Source: Thermogladius calderae 1633
Lineage (GTDB): Archaea > Thermoproteota > Thermoprotei_A > Sulfolobales > Desulfurococcaceae
DNA: 64,000 bases
Assembly: GCF_000264495.1 (NCBI RefSeq)
Contig: NC_017954.1
Location: forward strand, 744,001 to 808,000
Direction: 5' to 3'
In this document: positions 32,691 through 41,082 of the stretch, piece after piece
Layout of the letters: every line of letters starts with the position of its first letter
How positions within the stretch are numbered: the first letter of the stretch is position 1
The notes under the pieces: generated by a model
What the model saw: the letters and a program-made list of their open reading frames with translations, nothing else
The model's database searches: none
Told to the model about the DNA's origin: nothing
Position numbers and translations under genes: made by a program

Positions 32691-33911
32691 GTGGTCAAAG
32701 TTGTCGTCGCCTCCTCTAAGCTGGGGCTCGAGTTTGGCATGGGTTTGTCGAAGGACGTGGAGCGGGAGCTTGCATCAAGGGGGCTCGGGAGCCTGTTCGC
32801 CGGACTGGTAACAGAGACCGAGCATGTTAGTAGGCTGACCGACTGCGACGTGGGTGTCGTGGTCGTGGCCACGGGCGGCACCGAAGAGCTCATCGTGGCC
32901 CTCGGCGAGACGTGCCAGGTAGCGTATGTATTGTACCACGACGCCTACAACAGCCTCCCAGCCACGCTAGAAGCCGCGGCACTCCTCAGGAGGCGTGGAA
33001 GGAGGGTCTGGCTCAGCGAGTACAGGAGCCCCGTGGACGCCGCAGGGCTCGTCGAGAGAGTCGTGAGAGTCGTCGACGGCGTACACACCCTGAGGGGGTG
33101 TAGGCTCGGCGTTATCGGGGGTGTCAGCGACTGGCTTGTCTACAGCCGCGTCGACCCCGAGGTGGTCAAGAAAAAGCTGGGCTCCGAGGTCGTCTACATA
33201 CCCATGGAGGAGCTGTTGAAGGAGTTCGACGAGTCGCCACCCCCAGCTGAAGAGTCAGTGTTGAAAGAGGCGAGAGAGGTGCTAGTGGACAGTAGTGAGG
33301 TCAGGAAGGCCCTCCGCCTCTACAGTGCTCTCGAGAGCCTCGCTAAACGGCACAGGCTATGCGGGTTAACCGTGAAGTGCTTCGACCTGATCACGCTGAG
33401 GAGGGTCACGGCCTGTCTGCCTCTGGCGCTATTCAACACCCGGCTATTCCCCGCGGCCTGTGAAGGAGACGTCCCGCTACTCCTGTCCATGGCCCTAGGG
33501 GAACTCGTGACCGGGCAGCCCGTCTTCATGGGGAACCCGGCGGTCGTGAGGAGAGACGAGGTGCTGATAGCCCACTGTACAGCACCACTGGTCTCCTCTT
33601 TTAGGCTGATGACGCACTTCGAGTCAGGCCTCGGCGTGGGGGTCAGCGTTGACTACCCAGTCGGAGCAAACGTGACCGTGTACAGGCTTACCCCCGACCT
33701 CGAGACCATCAGGGTCGGCGTGGGGAGGATAAAGCAGTGGTCTTGGCGGAGCAATTTGTGTAGGACGCAAGTGCTGGTAGAGATGAAGGGGGCTGAGAGG
33801 ATCGTCAGGGAGAGCATTGGGAACCACTACGCGCTGATACTAGGAGACTGGTCCAATGAGCTGTCACTAGCCGGGGAGCTACTCGGGCTGAGAGTCGAGG
33901 AGCTGGAGTAG
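32691..33911 (+). CDS. L-fucose isomerase-like protein (COG2407 type)
   Basis: A 406-residue protein whose C-terminal half matches the FucI/AraA-like isomerase domain: LPLALFNTRLFPAACEGDVP, ELVTGQPVFMGNPAV, IAHCTAP and MTHFESGLGVGVSV. The N-terminal Rossmann-like half carries VVVVATGGTEELI and a YVLYHDAYNSLPATLEA segment. Relatives are annotated as sugar isomerases, and the substrate here is open. The gene has a strong Shine-Dalgarno (GGAGGTG at 32679-32685) before GTG 32691 and a TATA-like AGGTATTTATC about 50 bases upstream. It ends 8 bases from the convergent EamA gene. Confidence 0.75.
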   Translation: MVKVVVASSKLGLEFGMGLSKDVERELASRGLGSLFAGLVTETEHVSRLTDCDVGVVVVATGGTEELIVALGETCQVAYVLYHDAYNSLPATLEAAALLRRRGRRVWLSEYRSPVDAAGLVERVVRVVDGVHTLRGCRLGVIGGVSDWLVYSRVDPEVVKKKLGSEVVYIPMEELLKEFDESPPPAEESVLKEAREVLVDSSEVRKALRLYSALESLAKRHRLCGLTVKCFDLITLRRVTACLPLALFNTRLFPAACEGDVPLLLSMALGELVTGQPVFMGNPAVVRRDEVLIAHCTAPLVSSFRLMTHFESGLGVGVSVDYPVGANVTVYRLTPDLETIRVGVGRIKQWSWRSNLCRTQVLVEMKGAERIVRESIGNHYALILGDWSNELSLAGELLGLRVEELE

Positions 33912-33918
33912 TAGGGCG

Positions 33919-34809
33919 TCACACCCACACCAACACGATGCTCGCGATCACGCCCAGCCCCAGTAAGACCTTGTACGGCTCTAACACCTGGCCCAGCACT
34001 AAGTACGCGAGGACCGAGGCCCCGATCGGCTCTGTGAAGACTATGCTCGTTACGATGTTCGACTTGAAGAACCCGAGCAGGTAGTTCATGAGCGTGTGAC
34101 CGCCGATCATCGGCACCAGGGCCAGGAGTAGGGCGAACAGGATTTTGTGAGGAGTATCAGGTACTTGGAAAGAGCCCCTTACCAGGCTGTAGAGGAGCGC
34201 GGTGAGAGAGGCCGTGGCGTACGTGGGTATCACGTACTCCACTGTACCGAGGCCGAACCTAGACCTCGCGACCCTACCGAGCAGGAAGTACGAGGCGACG
34301 AAGAGGCTCGATATCATAGCGTAGACGTCTCCCTCTGACAGTTTGAGACCGGGGCCGCCCAAGAAGAGGTACAGGAACACCCCACCGGACAAGAGGCCGG
34401 CTACCTCCCTAGCCCTGACTTGGCCGCCAAGGGCTAGCCTCTCCATCACGAGCAATAGAAGCGGGTAAGTGTCGACCAGTAGCGTGCTCTCGAAGACAGG
34501 TACGAGGAACAGGCTCTCCATCCACAAGGCGAAGTGTAGCCCCAGGAAAACACCTGATAGCGCCGAGACCACGAGAGCTCTAAAACCGCTGGGTCTAACA
34601 AACTTCCTTCTCGAGAGCAACAAAAATACCGTGGCGATAAAAAGTCGCCAGAAAGCCGCCGAGCTTGCGCTAAGACCAGAAAGTATGACGAGAATACTCG
34701 CCGAAGATATCGAAACAGAGATTACCAATAGGTATATCGGTAGGAGTCTGACGATTCCCCTGCTCTCATAAATGGGTGAGTCTTGGCGACCCGCGTGTAC
34801 GCTTGTCAT
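33919..34809 (-). CDS. EamA-family (DMT) transporter
   Basis: A 296-residue protein with about ten hydrophobic segments in two EamA repeats: SAAFWRLFIATVFLLLSRRKF in the first and FFKSNIVTSIVFTEPIGASVLAYLVLGQ in the second. Drug/metabolite transporters move amino acids, nucleosides or drugs, and no substrate can be named. The ATG at 34809 lies about 28 bases from a TATA box GCTTATAAG at 34833-34841, so the mRNA is probably leaderless. Confidence 0.9.
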   Translation of the reverse strand: MTSVHAGRQDSPIYESRGIVRLLPIYLLVISVSISSASILVILSGLSASSAAFWRLFIATVFLLLSRRKFVRPSGFRALVVSALSGVFLGLHFALWMESLFLVPVFESTLLVDTYPLLLLVMERLALGGQVRAREVAGLLSGGVFLYLFLGGPGLKLSEGDVYAMISSLFVASYFLLGRVARSRFGLGTVEYVIPTYATASLTALLYSLVRGSFQVPDTPHKILFALLLALVPMIGGHTLMNYLLGFFKSNIVTSIVFTEPIGASVLAYLVLGQVLEPYKVLLGLGVIASIVLVWV

Positions 34810-34989
34810 GTTAATGAGGGATACACAGCCATCTTATAAGCCTGCCACTCCACTTCTTGCTGGTAGTGCCCTCTCGGAAAATTCAAGTCTCGAACAACCA
34901 CATCTCACCTCGGATGCCTTAACGGCCGACTAGAGCACATCACCGAGGCCGCCCGGTCAAAGAGCTATGTCTGTGCCGGCCCACCCTCT

Positions 34990-35694
34990 TCACAGCTCTT
35001 GTTTTTTAACACCACCTATCTGGCTACAGACCCTCCTTATAATGCCGCTTGTACTATAGAGGTCGTCCCCTATCCGCTCGGGCAACCTCATTACTCTCAC
35101 CCCGCGTATTCCCCTCCCCTCTAGTTTGTCGCTAAGCCCTTCTGGTGTTATCCACTGGTCGGGCCCTAGTAGTATGATGTCGGGTTTTATGTGCTCGACG
35201 GGCTTGAGGAAGTCCTCCTCGTCTCCGAGGACGGCTGTGTCCACGTACTTGACCGCGCTGACTACCTCCAGTCTCTGTTGCTCGGGTACCACCGGCTCTC
35301 TCCCCTTAATTCTTCTTATACTACTGTCCCTCGCGACTATTACGTGGACTCTACCCAGCTCCCAGGCCTTCTTCAGTAAGTGGAGATGACCCGGGTGCAG
35401 TATCTCGAAGGCGCCTGCTACGAGTACCTTGGGCCTCGCCAGTAGCTTGGACAACGGCTCCCACCCGAATTCGGCCTTGCCGAGCCTCTTCAGTGCGTCT
35501 AGGAGACCCTCGGCATACGCTATGCAAGCCAGGCTCGTGAATACGTCACCCTTCTCGAGGTAGTACTTAGAGTCGCTCAGGTACGCCCTCGCGAGCTCGA
35601 CTATCCCCCGGGACTCCTCGTCTAGGCTCATACTGCTGAGAGTGCTTATCGCCTTCTCGACGTTCAGCACGTACGCTCTCACACGCTCCTCCAA
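34990..35694 (-). CDS. DUF357 domain plus cytidylyltransferase-like domain (FAD-synthetase/RibL-like)
   Basis: A 234-residue protein. Residues 1-75 are a helical DUF357-type domain. Residues 88-225 are a nucleotidyltransferase with the motif HPGH at 100-103 (ILHPGHLHLLKKAWELG), ARDSSIRRIKGREPV and a terminal STSGIIRRV motif. Archaeal relatives such as RibL make FAD from FMN, while others cytidylate lipid head groups. The exact product is not fixed. The start is TTG at 35694. A TATA-like CTAATTAATC lies about 40 bases upstream. It is divergent from speA, with a palindromic element between them. Confidence 0.8.
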   Translation of the reverse strand: MEERVRAYVLNVEKAISTLSSMSLDEESRGIVELARAYLSDSKYYLEKGDVFTSLACIAYAEGLLDALKRLGKAEFGWEPLSKLLARPKVLVAGAFEILHPGHLHLLKKAWELGRVHVIVARDSSIRRIKGREPVVPEQQRLEVVSAVKYVDTAVLGDEEDFLKPVEHIKPDIILLGPDQWITPEGLSDKLEGRGIRGVRVMRLPERIGDDLYSTSGIIRRVCSQIGGVKKQEL

Positions 35695-35750
35695 AGCGAG
35701 GCACCACTATAGTGATCCAGGCTAGCATACTGATTAATTAGTAGACACGG

Positions 35751-35774
35751 TAATATCCCAGTATTACAATTGGG
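35751..35774. promoter_or_regulatory. Palindromic promoter element, copy 1 (upstream of speA)
   Basis: TAATATCCCAGTATTA at 35751-35766, followed by CAATTGGG at 35767-35774, forms two nested imperfect inverted repeats (TAATA/TATTA and CCCA/TGGG). It ends about 5 bases before the speA TATA box. A closely similar element lies at 52171-52192, also next to a TATA box. No further copy was noticed in the window. Confidence 0.5.
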
Positions 35775-35778
35775 TCAT

Positions 35779-35851
35779 CTTTATAAACTAGTCTAACATA
35801 CGTAGTGGTTGGTAAAGCACGTGGGGTTTTGGCGGCTGGGAGGGGAACCCC
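35779..35851 (+). promoter_or_regulatory. speA promoter and leader hairpin
   Basis: The TATA box CTTTATAAAC is at 35779-35788. Transcription would begin near 35810, giving a leader of about 48 bases, long for this window. It can form a hairpin pairing GGGGTT (35823-35828) with AACCCC (35846-35851). The loop holds the purine-rich GGGAGGGG. The stem ends 6 bases before the ATG and may affect ribosome access. Confidence 0.45.
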
Positions 35852-35857
35852 TGAGAG

Positions 35858-37645
35858 ATGTCAGATAGCGAGTGGAGCGTTGAGCTGGCTAGGGAGCTAT
35901 ACGGATTGAACAACTACATGAGACAGGAATTCATCGACGTCGACGACGAGGGCTTTCTGGTGGTAAAAGTCAACGGTTACAGGGCCAGGCTACTCGACCT
36001 CATGAAGAAGTTCGGGTTGTCAAACGCCTACGTTCGTGTACTCCCCGCGATCCGCTGGGCAATGGACCAGGTGGTGAGGGCCTACCTGGAGACCTCAGAG
36101 GAGGCCCAGTACAGAGGGAGGCTCATACCCGTCTACCCGCTGAAGGTAGACGCCAACCCTGTGGTCGTTGAGACGATTTGGAGGCACGGGCGCCGCTACA
36201 ACTGGGGCTTCGAGGTAGGGACTCTCCAGGAGTTGAAGAGCATCGAGAAGTACCTGAGCGAGGAGACGGGCGTCCTCGTAGTAGACGGCTTCAAGACCAG
36301 CGAGGAGCTCGAGGCTCTGAAGAAGCATGCTGAGAGGGGCTGGCGGGTCATACTCACAATCGAGAGCGAGAGAGAGGCAGAGCTGGCTGGGAGGTTCCTC
36401 GACTCGATCGAGGTCGGTGTCAGGCTGAAGCCTATGACTCGTACAGGTAGCAAGTGGAGCTTCACGATGGGCTTCGCGTCGAAGTTCGGGATGACGCTAA
36501 ACCACCTCATGATGATGGTCAAGGACTTCCCGTTCTTGAAGAAGGCGTTGACCACAATACACGTACACGGGGGGTCGCAGATAACGGACATAAAGGCGGT
36601 TGCCAGGCTGGCGCACGAGGCTGTCAGCATACTGGAGGACTTACGCGAGTTGGGCTTCGAGAACCTGAACGTCATAGACCTGGGCGGAGGTCTGGCCTAC
36701 CCTTACTTGGATTTGAGAGACGGGTCTCACGAGTCCCCCAACTACACGGTGAGAGACTACTTCAAAGCGGTACTGAGCGCGTTCAGGAAGAGCAAGAGAC
36801 ACCCAGACCTCGTCTTCGAGAACGGGCGCATCATAACCAGCGCCCACAGGATCGTAGTTGCGAAGGTGCTCGAGACTAGGGAGTACGGCCCAGAGGAGTA
36901 CGAGGAGAGCCTGGACTTGGACTTCATCGAGAGAGCGAAGGACATGAAGGAGCTTGAGAGAAGCCTGGTCGAGTTCAGAGAGGTGCTTGCTAAGATGGAG
37001 GGTAAGGAGGAGTGGGGTATACGGGCCAAGCATATCATTGAGACCACGAGAGCCAGGATGATCAACAGCGTTGTTTCGAAAGTGATGAGGATGGTGCTCG
37101 ACAACCCCTTGGAGTTGAGCGAGGTCCTCAAGTACCCGACCCTGTTCAAGATCGTGACCTCGCCGAGTAAGAGGTTCATCGTCTCCTACAGCCTTTTCGC
37201 CGATATACCTGACAAGACGATAGTCAACCAGTACTTCCAGGTGGTGCCCCTCACACGCTTGAACGAGAAGCCCCACGTACTAGCCTCGCTGAGCGACTTG
37301 ACGTGCGACAGTATGGGGGAGTACAGGGAGTACTACTCCTACGTCTCGAGGGTCTACGACAAGAGGCAGGCCTTCACAGGCATGGACAGTAGACTAATGG
37401 CTGTGCCCGGGGTTAAGGTTAAGCTGGGGGGCATACCGCTACACCTGCCCTCGAGCGGGGAGGACTACTACATCGCCTTCCTAGACACCGGCGCTTACCA
37501 GGACATGCTAGCGATGAAGCACAACCTGATCGGCGAGCCACCCGAGATCATTATCGACGAGTCTAGCGAGGGCGAGCTGAGGGTCGAGTGCTTGAAGTGC
37601 GAGAGCAAAGGCTACACGGACATGAAGACGGCCGGCCAGGTCTAA
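35858..37645 (+). CDS. speA: Biosynthetic arginine decarboxylase, bacterial SpeA type (fold III)
   Basis: A 595-residue PLP enzyme converting arginine to agmatine, the entry to polyamines. The PLP lysine is K96 in YPLKVDANP, and HVHGGSQITDIKAV and IDLGGGLAYPY are PLP-phosphate segments. C483 lies in LTCDSMGEY, the active-site cysteine motif of the other subunit. Crenarchaea generally make agmatine with a pyruvoyl AdoMet-decarboxylase-like enzyme, so a SpeA-type protein is unusual and suggests transfer from bacteria. The agmatine feeds TiaS and, through spermidine-type polyamines, deoxyhypusine synthase. The C-terminal CLKC is an extra possible metal site. Confidence 0.92.
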   Translation: MSDSEWSVELARELYGLNNYMRQEFIDVDDEGFLVVKVNGYRARLLDLMKKFGLSNAYVRVLPAIRWAMDQVVRAYLETSEEAQYRGRLIPVYPLKVDANPVVVETIWRHGRRYNWGFEVGTLQELKSIEKYLSEETGVLVVDGFKTSEELEALKKHAERGWRVILTIESEREAELAGRFLDSIEVGVRLKPMTRTGSKWSFTMGFASKFGMTLNHLMMMVKDFPFLKKALTTIHVHGGSQITDIKAVARLAHEAVSILEDLRELGFENLNVIDLGGGLAYPYLDLRDGSHESPNYTVRDYFKAVLSAFRKSKRHPDLVFENGRIITSAHRIVVAKVLETREYGPEEYEESLDLDFIERAKDMKELERSLVEFREVLAKMEGKEEWGIRAKHIIETTRARMINSVVSKVMRMVLDNPLELSEVLKYPTLFKIVTSPSKRFIVSYSLFADIPDKTIVNQYFQVVPLTRLNEKPHVLASLSDLTCDSMGEYREYYSYVSRVYDKRQAFTGMDSRLMAVPGVKVKLGGIPLHLPSSGEDYYIAFLDTGAYQDMLAMKHNLIGEPPEIIIDESSEGELRVECLKCESKGYTDMKTAGQV

Positions 37646-37712
37646 CGAGAGACCGCTTGAGGGCTTCTAGGCGGCCTAAATACTTGGTCGAGTAACCTAT
37701 CTATCCTCTTGT

Positions 37713-38966
37713 TCACCGCCTCCTCAGGTAGTAGACCGCCGTGACACCGACTACGGCTAGCCCCACGGCGATCGCCACTAGCCCCACCGTCTTGGCGGCC
37801 TCTGGGAAGATGGCGAGGTAGGCTGCGGCAGAGAGGGCTACGAATAGTAGGGTGGTCAGCGCAGTGAAGAGCAGGGAGAGCTCTGTCGGTACTCCTTCTT
37901 TGACAAGCAGGTTGTAGACCCAGTTTGTGAGAGATAGCCCAAAGAGCAGGAGTATAGACCCCACGGTGACCGCCATAACCACCTCCGCCCTGATACCTAG
38001 GAAGTCTAGTGCTACCACGATAAACGCGACAAGGACTGGTACTACCATGTAGACGTCTGCCAACTCGAGGGGTATCGATGTGGCGCCTTTGAGCGCCGAG
38101 ATCTTGCTCTTAACATACACAGAGAAGACCAAGCCCACAGCCGCTATGGTAAGCGAGACGGCTACCCTGGTGATGACGTCGGATATAGTGGAGAGAACAG
38201 GGTAAGACGAACTCGCTAGGTAGACTCCGGCCGAAAAGGATAAGAGCGTGACGAGAACCTTGAGGGCCAGCGTCACGGAAGTCTTGATCTCGCCTCTCCA
38301 CTCCGTGTACGACGTTACGTAGTCGCTCAAGAGTAGTGCGAGAAAGGACCCCGCAATGGTCACCGTGGCCAGTAGTAGCGCTAGGGGGAGGTAAGTCTGG
38401 AAGGAGTCCAAGACTACCGTACCGCCTCCCGCGATGTCCACGCCCAACCCGACTATCGGTACAGCGATGAAGAACATCCCGGTGTACAAGACAATCTGCG
38501 CCAGTACCCCGTACTTCGTCTGAACCCTGCTCACAACCCACGATGCCACCGAGTACACGCCGACGAGGACGGTCATCAGAGTCACGATGACGAGTAGGCC
38601 GGCGAGGACCCGGCTGATCGCGAGCATCACGGCCTCCGAGCCGATGACGAGCGGGTGCTGGCTCCCAGAGACGAGTAGCCCGTAGTAAATACTATAGGTG
38701 AAGACTACAGAGAACAGCAACCATCCAATGAAATGACCTACGCTACCACCGCTCTCGTACAGCCTGTTGAACAAGGGGTACTTCCTCATTTTCCACTTCA
38801 CGTAGAAGTCGATCGCTAGACTAACTACGACTTTCAAGAAGTAACCTACCAGGTAGCCGATCACAGCGACAGCGAGGAAGACGAGGGCATTGGGCAGGTA
38901 GCCCGTGACCCTGGAGAAGATTCCAGTGATCAGTTCGTAGAACTGCCCTATTGGGTCAGGGGACAT
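37713..38966 (-). CDS. Polytopic membrane protein with MscS-like transmembrane repeats
   Basis: About 417 residues and some eleven hydrophobic helices, with no soluble catalytic domain. The N-terminal part (ALVFLAVAVIGYLVGYFLKVVVSLAIDFYVKWKMRK in outline) resembles the conserved TM-helix repeats that precede MscS channels, but the MscS beta domain is absent. It may be a channel or a small-molecule transporter. Function unknown. The ATG at 38966 is preferred over GTG 38990, because a TATA-like GCTTATTTTC at 39007-39016 would place the start near 38988. Confidence 0.65.
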   Translation of the reverse strand: MSPDPIGQFYELITGIFSRVTGYLPNALVFLAVAVIGYLVGYFLKVVVSLAIDFYVKWKMRKYPLFNRLYESGGSVGHFIGWLLFSVVFTYSIYYGLLVSGSQHPLVIGSEAVMLAISRVLAGLLVIVTLMTVLVGVYSVASWVVSRVQTKYGVLAQIVLYTGMFFIAVPIVGLGVDIAGGGTVVLDSFQTYLPLALLLATVTIAGSFLALLLSDYVTSYTEWRGEIKTSVTLALKVLVTLLSFSAGVYLASSSYPVLSTISDVITRVAVSLTIAAVGLVFSVYVKSKISALKGATSIPLELADVYMVVPVLVAFIVVALDFLGIRAEVVMAVTVGSILLLFGLSLTNWVYNLLVKEGVPTELSLLFTALTTLLFVALSAAAYLAIFPEAAKTVGLVAIAVGLAVVGVTAVYYLRRR

Positions 38967-38990
38967 TGAGACCACGTCCACAAATATCAC

Positions 38991-39243
38991 ACAAGCTGGT
39001 GGTGAAAATAAGCTTAACCAGGGACAGCCACGCTAGTAGTCGACTTGCTCGTAGCAGAGTTATGCTGCGACGCAACCGATTGGACTAGTATGGGAAGCAC
39101 TTCTATCGGAGTACGAGGGGGCTATGACCTAAAGAAGCTTAGCTCGTCCAGCGAGGGGGAATCGTTTTCAAGACCCTTCTAGTTGCCCGGTCTGCCATCT
39201 TTGGCTCGGAACACCCAATAGTACAAGGCTCTCGCGAATCTCT
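38991..39243. other. Intergenic stretch with inverted repeats, no gene seen
   Basis: Outside the promoter near 39010, no convincing coding frame was found. A stem CGTAGCA (39050-39056) / TGCTGCG (39063-39069, one G-U pair) has a 6-base loop. A bulged stem pairs ACGA and GCTA (39113-39124) with TAGC and TCGT (39140-39147). No tRNA arms, SRP or RNase P signatures and no C/D boxes were recognised. It may carry an unclassified RNA. Confidence 0.3.
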
Positions 39244-40392
39244 CTACTTGTTTTTAAGCAGCGTGCTACTTATTACCGGCACGTTCTCGGCCCAGATCCT
39301 GCACGTTCCCTCTACACTCACCATGCATGGTCCGTACGGATTGCTCGGCTTACACGCCTTCATGAACAGAGGGCAGTCTAGAGGTGTTGCGAGCCCCAGC
39401 GTCACCTCGGGGCACTTGCACCCAGGTAGCTTGTCGTCCACAACCCTATCTTCCAGCCCGAGCCTCGTGTAGGCGTCGTGCTTCTTGAACTCTTCTCTGT
39501 GGACAGCACCGCTCGAGGGGATAACTCCTATCCCCCGCCAGTAGGCGTCTACCACCTTGTAGGCCCGCGACATAGCCTCTTTAGCCCCAACGTTCCCCTC
39601 CGGCTTGACCACCCTCGTGTACTCGTTTACTATACTGGGCTTCCCAGCGTTAATCATCTTCAGGATTAAAAGGACGGCGAGTAGCACGTCGAGGGGCTCG
39701 AAGCCCGCCACCACGGTGGGGACGCCGAACTCCTCGGCTAGAAACGACCAGCTTCTCCAGCCGATCACAGACGAGACGTGCCCAGGCGCGATGACGCCGT
39801 CTATACGGGCCTCGGGATGTTTTTCTAGTAAGAACCTCATAACGGGCGGTGTAAGCCTGTAGGCTGGGAAAATGAGCAGGTTCTCCGGTAGGTTACCCCG
39901 AACGAGCGGTACAGCGGTCGAGGGCATTGTAGTCTCGAAGCCTACCGCGAAGAAAACGAAGGTCTCACCCTTGTTCCGGGAAGCCAACTCGATAGCGTCG
40001 TTGAAGCCGTAGACTACTGTGACCTTGCCGCCGTACGCCTTGGCGTCGTAGAGACTCCTCGGTTGTTTGAGACTCGAACCAGGCAACCTGAAGCTGTCGC
40101 CGTAGGTCAGGACGTGGTAGCCCTCGAGGGCTAACTTGACGAGCGTGTCGACGTAGTACCCCGGAGTTATGCAAACGGGGCAGCCCGGCCCCGCTATGAG
40201 CTTGACGTTCTCGGGCATGAGGCTCCTTATACCGTAGTGGGTGATAGTCCACTCGTGCGTCCCGCAGAAGTTCATGATCCTTACTTCTCGCCCCACCCTA
40301 GAGGCCTCCTCTCTTATAGACTCTACGACCTTCTTCGAGCTGGCGGACCTCTCGTATAGCAGCTTAATCCTCGCGTCCACAGGCGAGGGCAT
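39244..40392 (-). CDS. hypD: Hydrogenase maturation factor HypD
   Basis: A 382-residue Fe-S protein that, with HypC, assembles the Fe(CN)2CO centre of [NiFe] hydrogenases. Motifs are MNFCGTHEWTI, IAGPGCPVCITP, YGDSFRLPGS, VGFETTMPSTA and AGFEPLDVL. The C-terminal cysteines in GCKCPEV, LDCPLF and CMVSVEGTCRIW hold the cluster. The other hyp genes and the hydrogenase are outside the window, but NikR at 53.4 kb fits a nickel enzyme. The ATG at 40392 with a TATA-like ACTAAATAG about 25 bases upstream looks leaderless. It is last after a DUF47 gene and a MobA-like gene on the same strand. Confidence 0.95.
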   Translation of the reverse strand: MPSPVDARIKLLYERSASSKKVVESIREEASRVGREVRIMNFCGTHEWTITHYGIRSLMPENVKLIAGPGCPVCITPGYYVDTLVKLALEGYHVLTYGDSFRLPGSSLKQPRSLYDAKAYGGKVTVVYGFNDAIELASRNKGETFVFFAVGFETTMPSTAVPLVRGNLPENLLIFPAYRLTPPVMRFLLEKHPEARIDGVIAPGHVSSVIGWRSWSFLAEEFGVPTVVAGFEPLDVLLAVLLILKMINAGKPSIVNEYTRVVKPEGNVGAKEAMSRAYKVVDAYWRGIGVIPSSGAVHREEFKKHDAYTRLGLEDRVVDDKLPGCKCPEVTLGLATPLDCPLFMKACKPSNPYGPCMVSVEGTCRIWAENVPVISSTLLKNK

Positions 40393-40440
40393 GGCGGCCC
40401 AGGACCTCTATTTAGTACGTCTCAAGTCACCACATTAAAG

Positions 40441-41058
40441 TTAGACCCACGCCTGCTCTTTAACCCTGTTGAGGTCTGTTATAGTGTCCAAATCTAGCAG
40501 TACAGAGGGGTATGGGAGCTCGACTTCCCTGACATCGAACCAGAAGTCCCTCACCACTCTCTTAAGCCCCCGGGTCTCCTCGTCGATACTCATGAGGAAG
40601 GGTATCATGTGCGAGGAGAACAGTATTGGGTGCCCCCTCCTCTTCAGGTGCGTCGGGACTACTATCTTCCAGCCGAACTCCTCGTGCTTGTCTACCAGGA
40701 TGTCGTAGACCACCCCAGGGATCCAAGCAGCGTCGCCAGGCGACACTAGAACGGCTCTCAGGCTCCCGTATTTACGGAGGGCGTACTCAAGCCCAGCCTT
40801 GATACTACGGCTCATCCCCTCCTTGTAGAAGGGGTTCTCGACCACTTCGACTCTACTGGTAGAGCTGAAGTAGTCCTTTAGGAGCTCTGCTACAGCCTCC
40901 CTCATGTACCCTACTACTACGACTACTTTCTCGACTCTACTGTCGAGCGCGGACCTAACAGACCTCACTATGAGGGGGTCGCCAGAGTACCTGTACAGCA
41001 ACTTGTTCCCGGGGAACCTAGTGCTCTCCCCGGCAGCCGTGATGAGAGCAACGTACAT
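40441..41058 (-). CDS. MobA/MocA-like nucleotidyltransferase
   Basis: A 205-residue NTP transferase. TAAGESTRFPGNKLL is the nucleotide-binding loop (LAAGxSxRMGxxK type), VLVSPGDAAWIPG the metal site, RRGHPILFS the substrate motif and LDLDTITDLNRV the C-terminal signature shared with molybdenum cofactor cytidylyl- and guanylyltransferases. It may add a nucleotide to the tungsten/molybdenum pterin cofactor, which fits the tungstate importer at 19-21 kb, but related enzymes act on sugars or cofactor F420 precursors. It lies between a DUF47 gene and hypD. Confidence 0.75.
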   Translation of the reverse strand: MYVALITAAGESTRFPGNKLLYRYSGDPLIVRSVRSALDSRVEKVVVVVGYMREAVAELLKDYFSSTSRVEVVENPFYKEGMSRSIKAGLEYALRKYGSLRAVLVSPGDAAWIPGVVYDILVDKHEEFGWKIVVPTHLKRRGHPILFSSHMIPFLMSIDEETRGLKRVVRDFWFDVREVELPYPSVLLDLDTITDLNRVKEQAWV

Positions 41059-41082
41059 AGTTCCGGCACGACCTTGCGAATT

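Noticed and set aside
34842-34989. Gap between the EamA gene and the DUF357 gene, examined for tRNA or other RNA
   Set aside because: CCTCGG/CCGAGG and GGCCG/CGGCC repeats exist, but no tRNA arms, guide boxes or coherent single fold could be supported.
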